A stretch of 64,000 bases of DNA from positions 1 through 64,000 of the forward strand of contig JAABQB010000006.1 in NCBI GenBank assembly GCA_011391695.1, given 5' to 3'. Of this stretch, positions 53,971-63,503 are shown piece by piece (position 1 is the first letter of the stretch; each line of letters begins with the position of its first letter). The position numbers were made by a program, and so were the translations under genes. This stretch comes from Desulfobacteraceae bacterium (lineage in GTDB: Bacteria; Desulfobacterota; Desulfobacteria; Desulfobacterales; RPRI01). The notes under the pieces were generated by a model. It did not search any database. It was not told where the DNA came from and saw only the letters and a list, made by a program, of their open reading frames with translations.

Positions 53971-54462
53971 AATAATTCCTCCCTTTGATAATAATGATAA
54001 TAAGTTTAATAAATTATATCAGTTTACATACTGACAATGAATATCCCAAGAGGCATGTTAGGCCCCGATTGATATTCGTAACATAAAGGCTCTATACAAG
54101 CAATCACCGTGCCAACTTAATTTATCCCTATTTCAGCCATTTGAATAAAAACAGCTTCCTTATTTGGGGAATTCCATCCTTATTTGGGAATATAAATTAT
54201 CAATTGCTTCAAGATGCTTCAAGATGCTTGGAAAATTCAAGATTTAATGTTAATGTAGTATCTATCCGGAAACAAAGCTCGGACACAATTGAGTTTCCAA
54301 TTTGAAAACAGGCAATTTTGGGCAAGCTCAAGGGAATCAAGGGATTGTGAGGAGATGGAAGAACTGACTGCTTCCCCTCCCTTGATGGGAGGGGACTAAG
54401 GGGAGGGTGGTTTATGTTAACTTGTTTAATCCGTTCGCTATAACTTATAGGGAGGAATATCC
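53971..54462. other. Intergenic region with two small repeat types
   Basis: No ORF. Contains a doubled CTTATTTGGGGAATTCC / CTTATTTGGGAAT (54160-54193), a tandem GCTTCAAGAT repeat (54208-54230) and a TTCCCCTCCCTTGATGGGAGGGG fragment of the GAGCCWATTG family core (54373-54410). The ridA SD (GGGAGG) ends it. Confidence 0.6.
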
Positions 54463-54843
54463 ATGACTCTTAAAGCAATAAAAACTGATAAAGCGCCTGC
54501 GGCAATCGGACCCTATTCCCAGGGAATTATTTCCGGTCAGTATCTCTTTGTAAGCGGCCAGATTGGAATGAAACCCGAAACAGGTGAACTTGCAGGACCT
54601 GATTTTACTTCTCAGGCAAAACAGTCATTGACGAACCTGTCGCAAATCGTAATTGAAGCAGGATCAGATCTTTCCAGGGTGGTCTCCGTTGATGTTTTTC
54701 TGACCTCCATGGGTAATTTTTCGGAATTCAATAAAATCTACCAGTCGTTTTTCCCGGGCATAAAGCCTGCGCGTGCAGTCATTGAAGTGAGCGGTCTGCC
54801 AAAAGGTGCCTGCATCGAAATTAAATGCATTGCAATGCTTTGA
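54463..54843 (+). CDS. ridA: RidA-family reactive intermediate deaminase
   Basis: 126 residues with the YjgF/RidA signatures (APAAIGPYSQGI near the N-terminus, VSGQIGM, KGACIEIKCIAML at the end, including the conserved Arg in KPARAVIEVSGLP). It hydrolyses 2-aminoacrylate and related enamines/imines made by amino-acid enzymes. It lies 32 bp upstream of the proline dehydrogenase gene and is likely in the same transcript, which would fit clearance of imine intermediates of amino-acid breakdown. Confidence 0.93.
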   Translation: MTLKAIKTDKAPAAIGPYSQGIISGQYLFVSGQIGMKPETGELAGPDFTSQAKQSLTNLSQIVIEAGSDLSRVVSVDVFLTSMGNFSEFNKIYQSFFPGIKPARAVIEVSGLPKGACIEIKCIAML

Positions 54844-54875
54844 TATAATAGTAAAATAAAAAAGAGGTTGTTCCA

Positions 54876-57800
54876 ATGGAACCGCAAAATGGTATTGTTA
54901 ACCAGTCTGTGCGGCTCGCCGCTTACTGGCAGGAAATGGCCAATGAACTGTTGACATCGGAGGAAAAGGATATTCAGGAACAGATGATGCGGCTCCTGAC
55001 ACATCCTCTTGACAAGGTTATTCTCACCAGAATAATCGACCAGAGCTTCCGCTCCGACAATGCGGCAAGGGTTGCCGACCAGGTCAACAGCATTCTCAGG
55101 GAATACGGAGTTCCTGATTTTTTCTCTTCAGTCGAAAAGCTTCTGATACAGATGTTTTTAGGGCTGGGCAGACATTTTCCGCATTTTTCAGTTCCCAGAG
55201 TTATTGAAAAAATGCGTCATAACAGCAGCCGGGCAATTATTCCCGGGGAGCCCGAAGCTTTGCATGCGCATCTGCAAAAGAGAAAAAACCAGGGCGTCCG
55301 CATGAACATCAACCACCTTGGGGAAGCAGTCCTCGGAGAGGAAGAATCCGGTTACAGGCTGAAAACTTACACCGAAGATCTTCAAAATCCTGAAATAGAA
55401 TATATATCGGTTAAAATATCAACCATCTATTCCCAGATACATTCGCTTGCCTTCGAACATTCCGTAAAGATTTTAAAGGACCGGCTCTCAAAACTTTACA
55501 GGGCCGCCAGGGATAACCGCTTTGTGCGCAAAAATGGAACGGTGGTTCCCAAATTCGTAAATCTTGACATGGAAGAATACAGAGATCTTGAAATAACAAC
55601 CGCCGCCTTCATAAGAACTCTTGAAGAAGAAGAGTTTAAGAATCACACCGCCGGCATTGTGCTCCAGTCATATCTTCCGGACTCTTTTCCTATACAGAAA
55701 GATTTAACCGCGTGGGCTGTGGAAAGGGTTTCAAAGGGCGGAAATCCGATTAAAATCAGAATCGTCAAAGGGGCCAACATGGAGATGGAACTATTCGATG
55801 CTGCCGTTCACAACTGGCCTCTTGCCCTTTATGATAATAAGCTTGACGTTGACGCAAATTTCAAGCGCATGGTCGATTACGGCATGGACACGGACAGGAT
55901 TAAGGCGGTAAATCTCGGAATTGCCTCCCATAATCTTTTTGAACTGGCGTATGCCTTCAATATTGCAAAGCAAAACAATGTATTTGAATATTTTTCTTTT
56001 GAAATGCTTGAGGGCATGGCGGATCACATAAGGCGGGCTATCCAGAAAACAACCGGTGATATACTCCTTTACGCGCCTGTTGCAACCAGAGACCAGTTTA
56101 TAAACGCCATAGCTTACCTTATCCGCAGGCTTGATGAAAACACGGCTAAAGATAATTTTCTGCGTTATTCATGCAATCTTAAGACCGGCTCAAAGGAATG
56201 GTCTTTTCTGATGGACCAGTTTGTTGCCTCCTATAACCACAGAGACAAGGCCGGAGAATCTCCAAAACGCATTCAAAACAGAATGGCGGAAACTTTTCCT
56301 GAAAAAAGAGGCGCCTTTTACGGGGACGAATTCGACAACGACCCTGACACCGACTGGGCTCTTTCCGCAAACAGGAAATGGGCTGAAGGGATCAGGGACA
56401 AGTGGGAAAAAAGAAAAGATGATAAACCTTTTGAAATTCCGATAGTCATAGCAGGAGAAGAAATATATTCCGGGAGGCGGACAAAAAAGTGTTTCGATCC
56501 TTCAGCGCCCGGTATCTGCACGGCAATATCTGCCATGGCATCAGATGAAGACGCGGCTAAAGCCGTCTCGATTGCCAAATCAGACCCGGATGGCTGGAGA
56601 AAAAAAACCCTGAAGCAACGGCATGAAATTCTTTCGAAGGTGGCAGGAGAATTGAGGCTTGCCAGGGGAGATCTTATAGGAGCATCAGCCGCCAACACCG
56701 GCAAGATATTTGCCGAAGCCGATCCTGAAGTTTCCGAAGCCGTTGACTTTGCGGAATATTATCCCTATGCAGCCGGAACTTTCGCCGGCATCGAAAATAT
56801 CAGGTGCTCGGGGAAAGGGGTAGGTCTCGTAATTTCTCCGTGGAATTTTCCTGTAGCAATACCATGTGGCGGGATCGTCTCTGCCCTTGCTGCCGGCAAT
56901 ACGGTAATATTCAAGCCTTCATCGGAAGCAGTGCTTGCCGCATGGGTTCTCTGCCGGTGCTTCTGGAAAGCCGGTATATCAAAAAATGTTCTTCAGTTCA
57001 TCCCGTGCCATGGATCAGGCGCAGGGTCAAAGCTTGCCAACCACCCGGATGTGGATTTCATAATCTTAACCGGCGGGACGGAAACCGGTCTTAATATACT
57101 AAAGGAAAGACCCGGAGTATTCCTTGCCGCCGAAACGGGAGGCAAGAACGCGACCATAGTAACAGCCATGTCAGACAGGGATCAGGCTATAAAGAATGTG
57201 CTTCTCTCGGCATTCGGCAACAGCGGCCAGAAATGCTCGGCAACGTCTCTTCTGATTCTTGAAAAAGAGGTATATGAAGACAAAAACTTCATAAAGCAGC
57301 TTATTGATGCGGCAAAAAGCCTAATGGTCGGATCGGCATGGAATTTTGAAAACAAAATGGGACCTCTTATTCATTCCCCCGACGGAGATCTCAAAAGTGC
57401 AATGGAGAAGCTTGAGCCCGGAGAATCATGGGCTCTTGCACCGGAAAATATTGACGGCAATCCCCTTATGTGGACTCCCGGAATAAAATGGGGGGTTACT
57501 CCTGGATCTTATACCCATATGACCGAATTTTTTGGCCCGATACTCGGTGTTATGTGCGCTGATGATCTTGACCATGCCATTCAACTTGTTAACCAGACAG
57601 GTTATGGCCTCACTTCAGGTCTCGAAAGCCTTGACAAGCGGGAGCAAAAACTATGGAAGGAAGGGATAAAAGCCGGCAACCTTTATATCAACAGGGGTAC
57701 AACAGGCGCTATCGTTCTCCGTCAACCTTTCGGCGGAATGGGAAAATCTGCAATCGGAGCAGGCATCAAGGCGGGCGGTCCCAATTATGTTGCCCAGTTT

Positions 57801-58466
57801 ATGAATTTCGAAGACATATCATACCCGAAAACCGGAGCCATACATACCGACCATGCCCTGTTGAGACTTGCCCGGGAATGGAACCTGAAATTACAATGGG
57901 GGGAATTCAATCCGTTTAAGGACGATATATATAAAACAATACGCGCGATAAAAAGCTACCTTTTCAATGCAGAACAGGAGTTTTTCGCTGAAAAAGATTA
58001 TTTCCATCTGCGCGGGCAGGATAACATTGTGCGCTACCTGCCTGTGGGGAGAGTTTTGGTACGGCTGCATAAAGATGATTCTCTTTTTGATGTCCTTGCG
58101 CGAATAGCCGCCGTAAAGATTGCAAAATGCGGGCTTATCGTCAGTATCCCCGCTGAAATGAATAATATGGCGACGTCCTTCCTGGCAGGCATGGAAGGGA
58201 AATCCTTCCTGCAGGAAGCGCCGGTTATCCGTCAGACAGATCGGGATCTTGCCGGTATGACAGGAGATGTTCAGCGCATCCGCTATGCAGCGCCTGACCG
58301 TGTTCCTTTTGAAATTTTTCAGGAGGCCGCTAAAACAGGCTTTTATATTTCAAGGACAAAAGTGGTTATGGAGGGAAGGATCGAACTTATGCACTATTTC
58401 CATGAGCAGAGCATCTGCGACAGTTATCACAGGTACGGCAACCTTGGAGAACGAAGTATTCTTTAG
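54876..58466 (+). CDS. putA: Bifunctional proline dehydrogenase / glutamate semialdehyde dehydrogenase
   Basis: 1196 residues. The N-terminal ~450 residues form the FAD-dependent PRODH barrel (VKISTIYSQIHSLAF, IRIVKGANMEMELFDA, LYAPVATRDQF). Residues ~520-980 form an ALDH with the catalytic Glu (AETGGKN) and Cys (GNSGQKCSATS) motifs. A C-terminal ~200-residue extension is of unclear type. It oxidises proline to glutamate in two steps with substrate channelling. There is no N-terminal ribbon-helix-helix DNA-binding part, so it is not a self-repressor like E. coli PutA. ridA precedes it. Confidence 0.92.
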   Translation: MEPQNGIVNQSVRLAAYWQEMANELLTSEEKDIQEQMMRLLTHPLDKVILTRIIDQSFRSDNAARVADQVNSILREYGVPDFFSSVEKLLIQMFLGLGRHFPHFSVPRVIEKMRHNSSRAIIPGEPEALHAHLQKRKNQGVRMNINHLGEAVLGEEESGYRLKTYTEDLQNPEIEYISVKISTIYSQIHSLAFEHSVKILKDRLSKLYRAARDNRFVRKNGTVVPKFVNLDMEEYRDLEITTAAFIRTLEEEEFKNHTAGIVLQSYLPDSFPIQKDLTAWAVERVSKGGNPIKIRIVKGANMEMELFDAAVHNWPLALYDNKLDVDANFKRMVDYGMDTDRIKAVNLGIASHNLFELAYAFNIAKQNNVFEYFSFEMLEGMADHIRRAIQKTTGDILLYAPVATRDQFINAIAYLIRRLDENTAKDNFLRYSCNLKTGSKEWSFLMDQFVASYNHRDKAGESPKRIQNRMAETFPEKRGAFYGDEFDNDPDTDWALSANRKWAEGIRDKWEKRKDDKPFEIPIVIAGEEIYSGRRTKKCFDPSAPGICTAISAMASDEDAAKAVSIAKSDPDGWRKKTLKQRHEILSKVAGELRLARGDLIGASAANTGKIFAEADPEVSEAVDFAEYYPYAAGTFAGIENIRCSGKGVGLVISPWNFPVAIPCGGIVSALAAGNTVIFKPSSEAVLAAWVLCRCFWKAGISKNVLQFIPCHGSGAGSKLANHPDVDFIILTGGTETGLNILKERPGVFLAAETGGKNATIVTAMSDRDQAIKNVLLSAFGNSGQKCSATSLLILEKEVYEDKNFIKQLIDAAKSLMVGSAWNFENKMGPLIHSPDGDLKSAMEKLEPGESWALAPENIDGNPLMWTPGIKWGVTPGSYTHMTEFFGPILGVMCADDLDHAIQLVNQTGYGLTSGLESLDKREQKLWKEGIKAGNLYINRGTTGAIVLRQPFGGMGKSAIGAGIKAGGPNYVAQFMNFEDISYPKTGAIHTDHALLRLAREWNLKLQWGEFNPFKDDIYKTIRAIKSYLFNAEQEFFAEKDYFHLRGQDNIVRYLPVGRVLVRLHKDDSLFDVLARIAAVKIAKCGLIVSIPAEMNNMATSFLAGMEGKSFLQEAPVIRQTDRDLAGMTGDVQRIRYAAPDRVPFEIFQEAAKTGFYISRTKVVMEGRIELMHYFHEQSICDSYHRYGNLGERSIL

Positions 58467-58560
58467 TTTCCATACGGAAATAAATTAACAGATTACTCTC
58501 TGCAAAAAAAGCTCCCGGTTGTGGAATTAAGTTGATTATGATAAATCAGCGCTAATAAAC

Positions 58561-58718
58561 TTGATGGACTTGTACAAAGTCCATCAACAGGCCGAGGGCG
58601 ATTCAGGCCCGGCCTGGGGTGAGAGTGGAACCGCTTGAATTTATTTCAAGCGGCGGGAGAGGGGAATCCCTTTCCCGCCAAGTAAAAAGTCATTTTTGAC
58701 TTTTTACGAAGGTATCAA
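58561..58718. repeat. TTGATGGACT palindromic element, copy 2
   Basis: 158 bp, inverted relative to the 30054 copy and alike over nearly its whole length. It starts with the hairpin TTGATGGACTTGTACAAAGTCCATCAA and ends GACTTTTTACGAAGGTATCAA. Confidence 0.85.
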
Positions 58719-58860
58719 ACTTGAAAAAGGTCGGAATTTTGCCCTTTTTGTCATTCCTGCGAAAGAACGCCTCGGCGGATCTTTTCAAGCAGTTCTGGAC
58801 TCCCGTTTTCAAGGTAGTGACGGGATTCCCGACTTTTTACAAAGCCATTAATTATTGCAT
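58719..58860. repeat. Composite repeat remnants
   Basis: Contains GTCATTCCTGCGAAAG and GGACTCCCGTTTTC, typical of another palindromic intergenic repeat, and a GACTTTTTACAAAGCC end-piece of the 28135/59862 family. Several families have piled up in this ~300-bp gap between putA and the FecR gene. Confidence 0.6.
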
Positions 58861-58898
58861 AATCTTAATTTGATACAGAATTTAACGGAAGGAAGACA

Positions 58899-59846
58899 TT
58901 GAATTATAACAATAAAATTACAGGCCGGATACTCTGCAACTTATTCAGCATCCTTGTCTTTGTAATGTTGTTTATTTCTCTTATTTGCGGATATTCAAAC
59001 GCCGGGACATTAATGCCTGAAGGAATTGTCATTAAAGATAAATTTCTCCCCGGCAAGGGCCTTCCAATCGGAAAAGTTCTCTCCGTTCAGGAAAGCGTCA
59101 TTATAATTCATTTAAATAATAAATCAGGATACAAGGCAAGGAAAGAACTTCCTGTTTACGAACGTGACACTGTTATCACACAAAAAAATGGACGCATTGA
59201 GATCCTCTTGAATGACGAAAGCAAATTAATTCTTGCTTCAGAAACAAAAATGGAACTTACAAAAAGCGTTTATGATCCAAAAAAGAAAACAAGAAATGCT
59301 CTTATAAACATGAGCATTGGGAAAGCCCGTTTCCTGGTGACGAAACTGTCAAATTACAACTCATCCGAGTTTAAAGTAAAAACAAATACAGCCGTAGCAG
59401 GAGTCAGGGGATCCGATTTTGTCGTAACGGCCAAACCCGTCGTTACAGAAATATCAGCCCTTGCAAAAACAAGCCTTGAAGTTACAAATATATTATGGCC
59501 GGATAAAATCACGCTCCTTTCCGATTATGAAAAAACAATTGTCAAGCGTGATGCTCTTCCGTCCCCTGCTGAAAAAATCCCGGCGGATGAAATCAATCAG
59601 ATTCAAAATGAACTGGGTGGGTCTATAGGTTCAGATATATCGGGCGTAGTCATTAACAAGTTTTCCGGAAGTAACCTGACAAATGTCGCAATAGGAAAAG
59701 GAAGCGAAGCGAATCTTGGTGCTGTAAATATAAAAGGATCCAAAATAAAAGGCGTGATTGTAAACGAGGGTTCGGCCTCAAATGTGACAAATGTGGCAAT
59801 AGGTGAAGATGCCAATGCGAACACAAGCTCCATAATAATAAAATAG
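58899..59846 (+). CDS. FecR-domain exported protein with C-terminal short repeats
   Basis: A membrane/signal segment (LFSILVFVMLFISLICGYSNAG) precedes a FecR domain (~residues 60-180; NGRIEILLNDESKLILASETKMEL, FKVKTNTAVAGVRGSDFVV). The last ~90 residues contain two copies of an N(L/V)TNVAIG(K/E) motif (NLTNVAIGKGSEANLG, NVTNVAIGEDANANTS), probably a short beta-stacked surface region. Unlike classical FecR it lacks a partner sigma factor or receptor here, so it is likely an envelope protein. The start is a TTG with AAGGAAG SD. Confidence 0.82.
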   Translation: MNYNNKITGRILCNLFSILVFVMLFISLICGYSNAGTLMPEGIVIKDKFLPGKGLPIGKVLSVQESVIIIHLNNKSGYKARKELPVYERDTVITQKNGRIEILLNDESKLILASETKMELTKSVYDPKKKTRNALINMSIGKARFLVTKLSNYNSSEFKVKTNTAVAGVRGSDFVVTAKPVVTEISALAKTSLEVTNILWPDKITLLSDYEKTIVKRDALPSPAEKIPADEINQIQNELGGSIGSDISGVVINKFSGSNLTNVAIGKGSEANLGAVNIKGSKIKGVIVNEGSASNVTNVAIGEDANANTSSIIIK

Positions 59847-59861
59847 TCATGTGACGGCTTC

Positions 59862-59973
59862 ATAAAAAGCAATATTTCACACGAAGGCACAAAGACGCGA
59901 AGAAAGGCCTATTGAAAACATTCAGGTTTTTCTTTGTGTCCTCCGTGCTCTTTGTGTGAGAACGATTTTTTAT
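59862..59973. repeat. GTAAAAAGTCATTCTCACAC-ended repeat, copy 2
   Basis: Reverse-orientation copy of 28135-28246: ATAAAAAGCAATATTTCACACGAAGGCACAAAG at the left and CTTTGTGTGAGAACGATTTTTTATT at the right. It falls between fecR and lnt. Confidence 0.85.
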
Positions 59974-60032
59974 TAAGATATCATGATTGGTCCCTGAAAT
60001 CAGTTGAGTCATGTTTATAAAGAAATTTCATA

Positions 60033-61574
60033 TTGCAGAAAATTGACAAGAACAAAATAATATTAGCCGTAACAAGTGGTTTACTCCTCACAGGTTCTTT
60101 CCCTCAAACCGGTCTTTCATGGCTTGCCTGGTTTGCCCTTACCCCCCTTTTAATTGCCGCGAAAGACCTGCGATTCAAAGACGGCTTCAAGATAGGCCTG
60201 CTGACCGGTCTTGTTCATAATCTTACGCTCTTCTACTGGCTTTCCTACACCATGGAAACCTACGGCCATCTTCCGATTTACCTTGCCATACCGATACTGT
60301 TTCTCTTATCCTTCTACCTGTCTCTCTATATCGCTTTATTTTCCGGCGCATTAACCAGGATAACAGTAAAGCCTTTGATGCTTTTTTTTATGATCCCCGC
60401 CATATGGGTTTCGCTTGAATACATCAGATCCTTTCTGTTTACAGGTTTTCCGTGGGAACTGACCGCATATTCCCAGTATAAGTCATTGCATGTAATACAG
60501 GTTTCAGATATATTAGGTCCGTATGGAGTATCTTTCCTGCTCGTGTTATCCAATGCAGCGATTTTTATTGGTTTTCTATACCTGACTGAATCAGGTTGGA
60601 GGAGGAAAAGGGTTTCGGGAGTCCATTTTGCGTCATCAGCACTCATATTTCTCTTTGCGCTGACAATTGTATGGTTTTATGGTAAAATCCGGATAGAAAC
60701 AACGGATAAAATTGTTTTGGCTTCTTACAAGGCGAGAGTTTCAGTAATACAGGGAAACATAGGCCAAGCAGAAAAATGGGACCCGGCATTACAGTATTCG
60801 GCTACAAAAAAATATCTGGATTTATCCGCTTCTGTTGCCGCAGAAAAACCGGAGCTTGTTGTATGGCCAGAAACAGCAGCCCCTTTTTATTTTCTGTATG
60901 ATACAGGTCTGACTGAAATGGTTCAGATGGGCATTGCTGAAACCGGGGTAAATTTTTTGATAGGCAGCCCCTCATTTGTGCAGACCAAAGGCAGCATTGA
61001 GTACTACAACAGCGCATATCTGGTCGGCCCGGATGGGAAAGTTTCCGGAAAATATGATAAGGTCCATCTTGTCCCTTTTGGCGAATATGTGCCTTTAAAA
61101 AAATGGCTTCCTTTTCTTGGAAAAATAGTTGAACATGTGGGCGATTTCTGTCCGGGCAAAAAAGGCGCCACCATCAGTTTAAACGGTCAAAGTCTGGGCG
61201 TGCTGATATGCTACGAGCTGATATTTCCTTACCTGTCAAGGGCGGAAGTTAAAAACGGAGCCGGCCTGCTTGTAAATATTACAAATGATGCCTGGTATGG
61301 AAAGACAAGCGCCCCATATCAGCATTTTTCAATGGCTGTTTTCAGGGCTGTTGAAAACAGGCGGGCATTGGTAAGGGCCGCAAATACAGGGATCAGCGGA
61401 TTTATAGATCCTTCGGGAAGGATTATAGCATCCACTCCCATTTTTGAAGATGCGGCCATGACAAGAACTATTCCGATATTAAAGGAAATAACTCTTTACA
61501 CGCGGTTCGGCGATTTTTTCGCATTTATATGCCTTGCCGCTGCAGCAATAACTTTACTGATAAAAACAAAATGA
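60033..61574 (+). CDS. lnt: Apolipoprotein N-acyltransferase
   Basis: N-terminal membrane helices (~7 over residues 1-215) are followed by a nitrilase-type domain with the catalytic triad Glu (VVWPETAAPF), Lys (KVHLVPFGEY) and Cys (LICYELIFP), and a final membrane helix. It adds the third acyl chain to outer-membrane lipoproteins, in keeping with several lipoproteins in this window. The TTG start at 60033 is not well supported by an SD, but the N-terminal hydrophobic segment fits the family. Followed 27 bp later by prfB. Confidence 0.93.
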   Translation: MQKIDKNKIILAVTSGLLLTGSFPQTGLSWLAWFALTPLLIAAKDLRFKDGFKIGLLTGLVHNLTLFYWLSYTMETYGHLPIYLAIPILFLLSFYLSLYIALFSGALTRITVKPLMLFFMIPAIWVSLEYIRSFLFTGFPWELTAYSQYKSLHVIQVSDILGPYGVSFLLVLSNAAIFIGFLYLTESGWRRKRVSGVHFASSALIFLFALTIVWFYGKIRIETTDKIVLASYKARVSVIQGNIGQAEKWDPALQYSATKKYLDLSASVAAEKPELVVWPETAAPFYFLYDTGLTEMVQMGIAETGVNFLIGSPSFVQTKGSIEYYNSAYLVGPDGKVSGKYDKVHLVPFGEYVPLKKWLPFLGKIVEHVGDFCPGKKGATISLNGQSLGVLICYELIFPYLSRAEVKNGAGLLVNITNDAWYGKTSAPYQHFSMAVFRAVENRRALVRAANTGISGFIDPSGRIIASTPIFEDAAMTRTIPILKEITLYTRFGDFFAFICLAAAAITLLIKTK

Positions 61575-61601
61575 GAGATTTGAACTTGAGGAGGTAGTGA
61601 T

Positions 61602-62700
61602 ATGTCTATAGATCTTAAGCAGAACATAAAGGATATAAACCAGAAAATAATTGAGCTGAAAGGCTATCTTTGACTTAGATAACAAAGAAAAAAGATTAAA
61701 AGAGATCGAATTCCTTATCTCAAAAGATAATTTCTGGGAAAGCCATGATAAAGCGACGCCCCTTCTGAAAGAGAGAAGGCTTCTTTCAAGCAAGATAGAG
61801 AGTTTCAATAAGCTTGCCACAGATTTTGAAGAAAGCGAAATCATGTTTAATCTGGCCATGGAAGAATCCGACTCGTCGGTCATTGAAGAAGTCTCCCGCC
61901 AGCTCCAGGGTATAAGAGACAAAATTAAAAAAACCTCCCTCGATCTCATGCTTGACGGAGAGGATGACCAGAATAATGCAATTGTTTCGATAAATGCAGG
62001 CGCCGGCGGAACAGAGGCACAGGACTGGGCCGAAATACTGTTCAGAATGTATGCAAGATGGGTCGAAAGAAAAGGTTTCAAATTCAACCTCGTCGATTTT
62101 CAGCCGGGTGACGAGGCCGGAATCAAAAGTGTAACCTTCATGGCCGAAGGTGAATACGCTTTCGGATATTTAAAAACCGAAAAAGGGGTCCATCGCCTTG
62201 TAAGAATTTCGCCTTTTAATGCAAACGGGAAAAGGCATACCTCCTTTGCTTCCGTTTTTGTATATCCTGAACTGGACAACGAGATAGCCATCGATGTTGA
62301 TGAAAAGGATTTAAGGGTTGATGTATTCAGGGCGAGCGGTGCGGGGGGGCAGCATGTCAACAAAACAAGCAGCGCGGTCAGGATTACCCACATGCCCACA
62401 GGCATAGTCGTTCAGTGCCAGCAGGAAAGATCCCAGCACCGGAATAAGGAAATGGCAATGACTGTCTTGAAATCGCGCCTCTACCAGGCAGAGAAACAGA
62501 AGCAGGATGACAAACTGCAGGAGATGCATGACGGCAAAGAAGAAATAGCCTGGGGCAGCCAGATCAGGTCATACGTTCTGCATCCATACCAGATGATCAA
62601 GGATCACAGAATAAATCTTGAAACGGGAAATGTAAGCAGCGTTCTTGACGGGGCGATTGATCCTTTCATAGAGGGCGTTCTTCTCGCCAGAAAGGCGTAA
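61602..62700 (+). CDS. prfB: Peptide chain release factor 2, full length via +1 frameshift
   Basis: The ORF track shows only the C-terminal 285 residues. The gene begins at ATG 61602 with SD GAGGAGG. Codon 24 is an in-frame TGA in TATCTTTGAC, the classic RF2 frameshift site (CTT-TGA-C), and the +1 frame continues GAC-TTA-GAT without interruption to 62700, giving 365 residues, the length of E. coli RF2. Preceding AAAGG acts as the internal SD-like stimulator but is weaker than AGGGGG. Motifs: SPF (RISPFN) for stop recognition and GGQ (GAGGQHVNKT). Autoregulates: low RF2 favours shifting. Confidence 0.96.
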
Positions 62701-62723
62701 ACGAAAGATAATGGATATTTTAC

Positions 62724-63308
62724 ATGCTGCAGAAACATTCAATCAACCCGGTTGATATAATTTGTGAATACTATGATCCCGGATCAAGGACATATGAAAT
62801 CCTTTTACGGCATGGAATGCTTGTTGCGCAAAAAGCTATGGATGCCGCAAGGAAAGTGCCTCATCTTAAACCTGATATGGAATTTATTGAAGAGGCGGCG
62901 CTGCTGCATGATATAGGAATTTTCCAGACAGACACACCGCAACTTGGCTGTTCCGGAAAATATCCATATATCTGCCACGGATACCTTGGCCGCGAGATAC
63001 TGGAAAAGGCGGGGCTCCCGAAACATGCTCTTGTTTGCGAAAGACATCTGGGTGTTGGAATATCGGCTCAAGAGATCATAAAAATCGGGCTCCCTGTTCC
63101 TGAGCGGGATATGATTCCCCTCTCGGTTGAAGAACAGGTTGTCTGCTATGCCGATAAGTTCTTTTCAAAAAACTGGAATCTCATAGCAAAAAATAATTCG
63201 GAAGAAGACATTCTCCGAGTCCTTGAGTCTTACGGGAACGGCTCTGCTGAAAAATTCAAATCGTGGCAAATGATGTTTGAACCGCAACAGCGAACGCATT
63301 CCCCGTAG
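62724..63308 (+). CDS. HD-domain protein
   Basis: 194 residues with the HD motif (EEAALLHDIGIF) and following metal-site His residues (YICHGYLG, ERHLGVGI). HD-superfamily proteins are metal-dependent phosphohydrolases; which substrate is not clear. This subgroup is commonly named for the HDIG motif and is often annotated as a putative uncharacterised hydrolase. It follows prfB with a 23-bp gap on the same strand; the weak SD suggests moderate expression. The stop overlaps a small hairpin. Confidence 0.83.
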   Translation: MLQKHSINPVDIICEYYDPGSRTYEILLRHGMLVAQKAMDAARKVPHLKPDMEFIEEAALLHDIGIFQTDTPQLGCSGKYPYICHGYLGREILEKAGLPKHALVCERHLGVGISAQEIIKIGLPVPERDMIPLSVEEQVVCYADKFFSKNWNLIAKNNSEEDILRVLESYGNGSAEKFKSWQMMFEPQQRTHSP

Positions 63309-63503
63309 CTTGCTGCGGGGTTAGTGAGCGAATTATAAAAAGACAAAAAGTCCTTACGGTCGAAGATTCTCCGTAGCTTGCTACGGAGAGCTTCAATAAC
63401 ATTTTGGGATCACCTCCAAAAAATCGGTGTTCCAGGATTTAAAGGATCAGGAGAAAAGAAAGCTTGTCAGAAGTTAAAAAGAAACATAGGGGAGGTTGAG
63501 AGA
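63309..63503. other. Gap upstream of thiE with two hairpins and a repeat fragment
   Basis: CCCCGTAGCTTGCTGCGGGG (63301-63320) and CTCCGTAGCTTGCTACGGAG (63369-63388) are related hairpins with the same GTAGCTTGCT core. At 63407 the GGATCACCTCC repeat (third copy, truncated at ~63450) follows. The thiE SD is GGGGAGG. I see no THI-box/TPP riboswitch. Confidence 0.65.

Noticed and set aside
61843-62700. prfB fragment starting at 61843 as a truncated gene or pseudogene
   Set aside because: The upstream 80 codons are intact once the programmed +1 frameshift at CTT-TGA-C is applied; full-length RF2 motifs are present.
63309-63503. TPP riboswitch upstream of thiE
   Set aside because: I searched for the CTGAGA core and the paired THI-box elements and did not find them; the gap is filled by hairpins and a repeat fragment.
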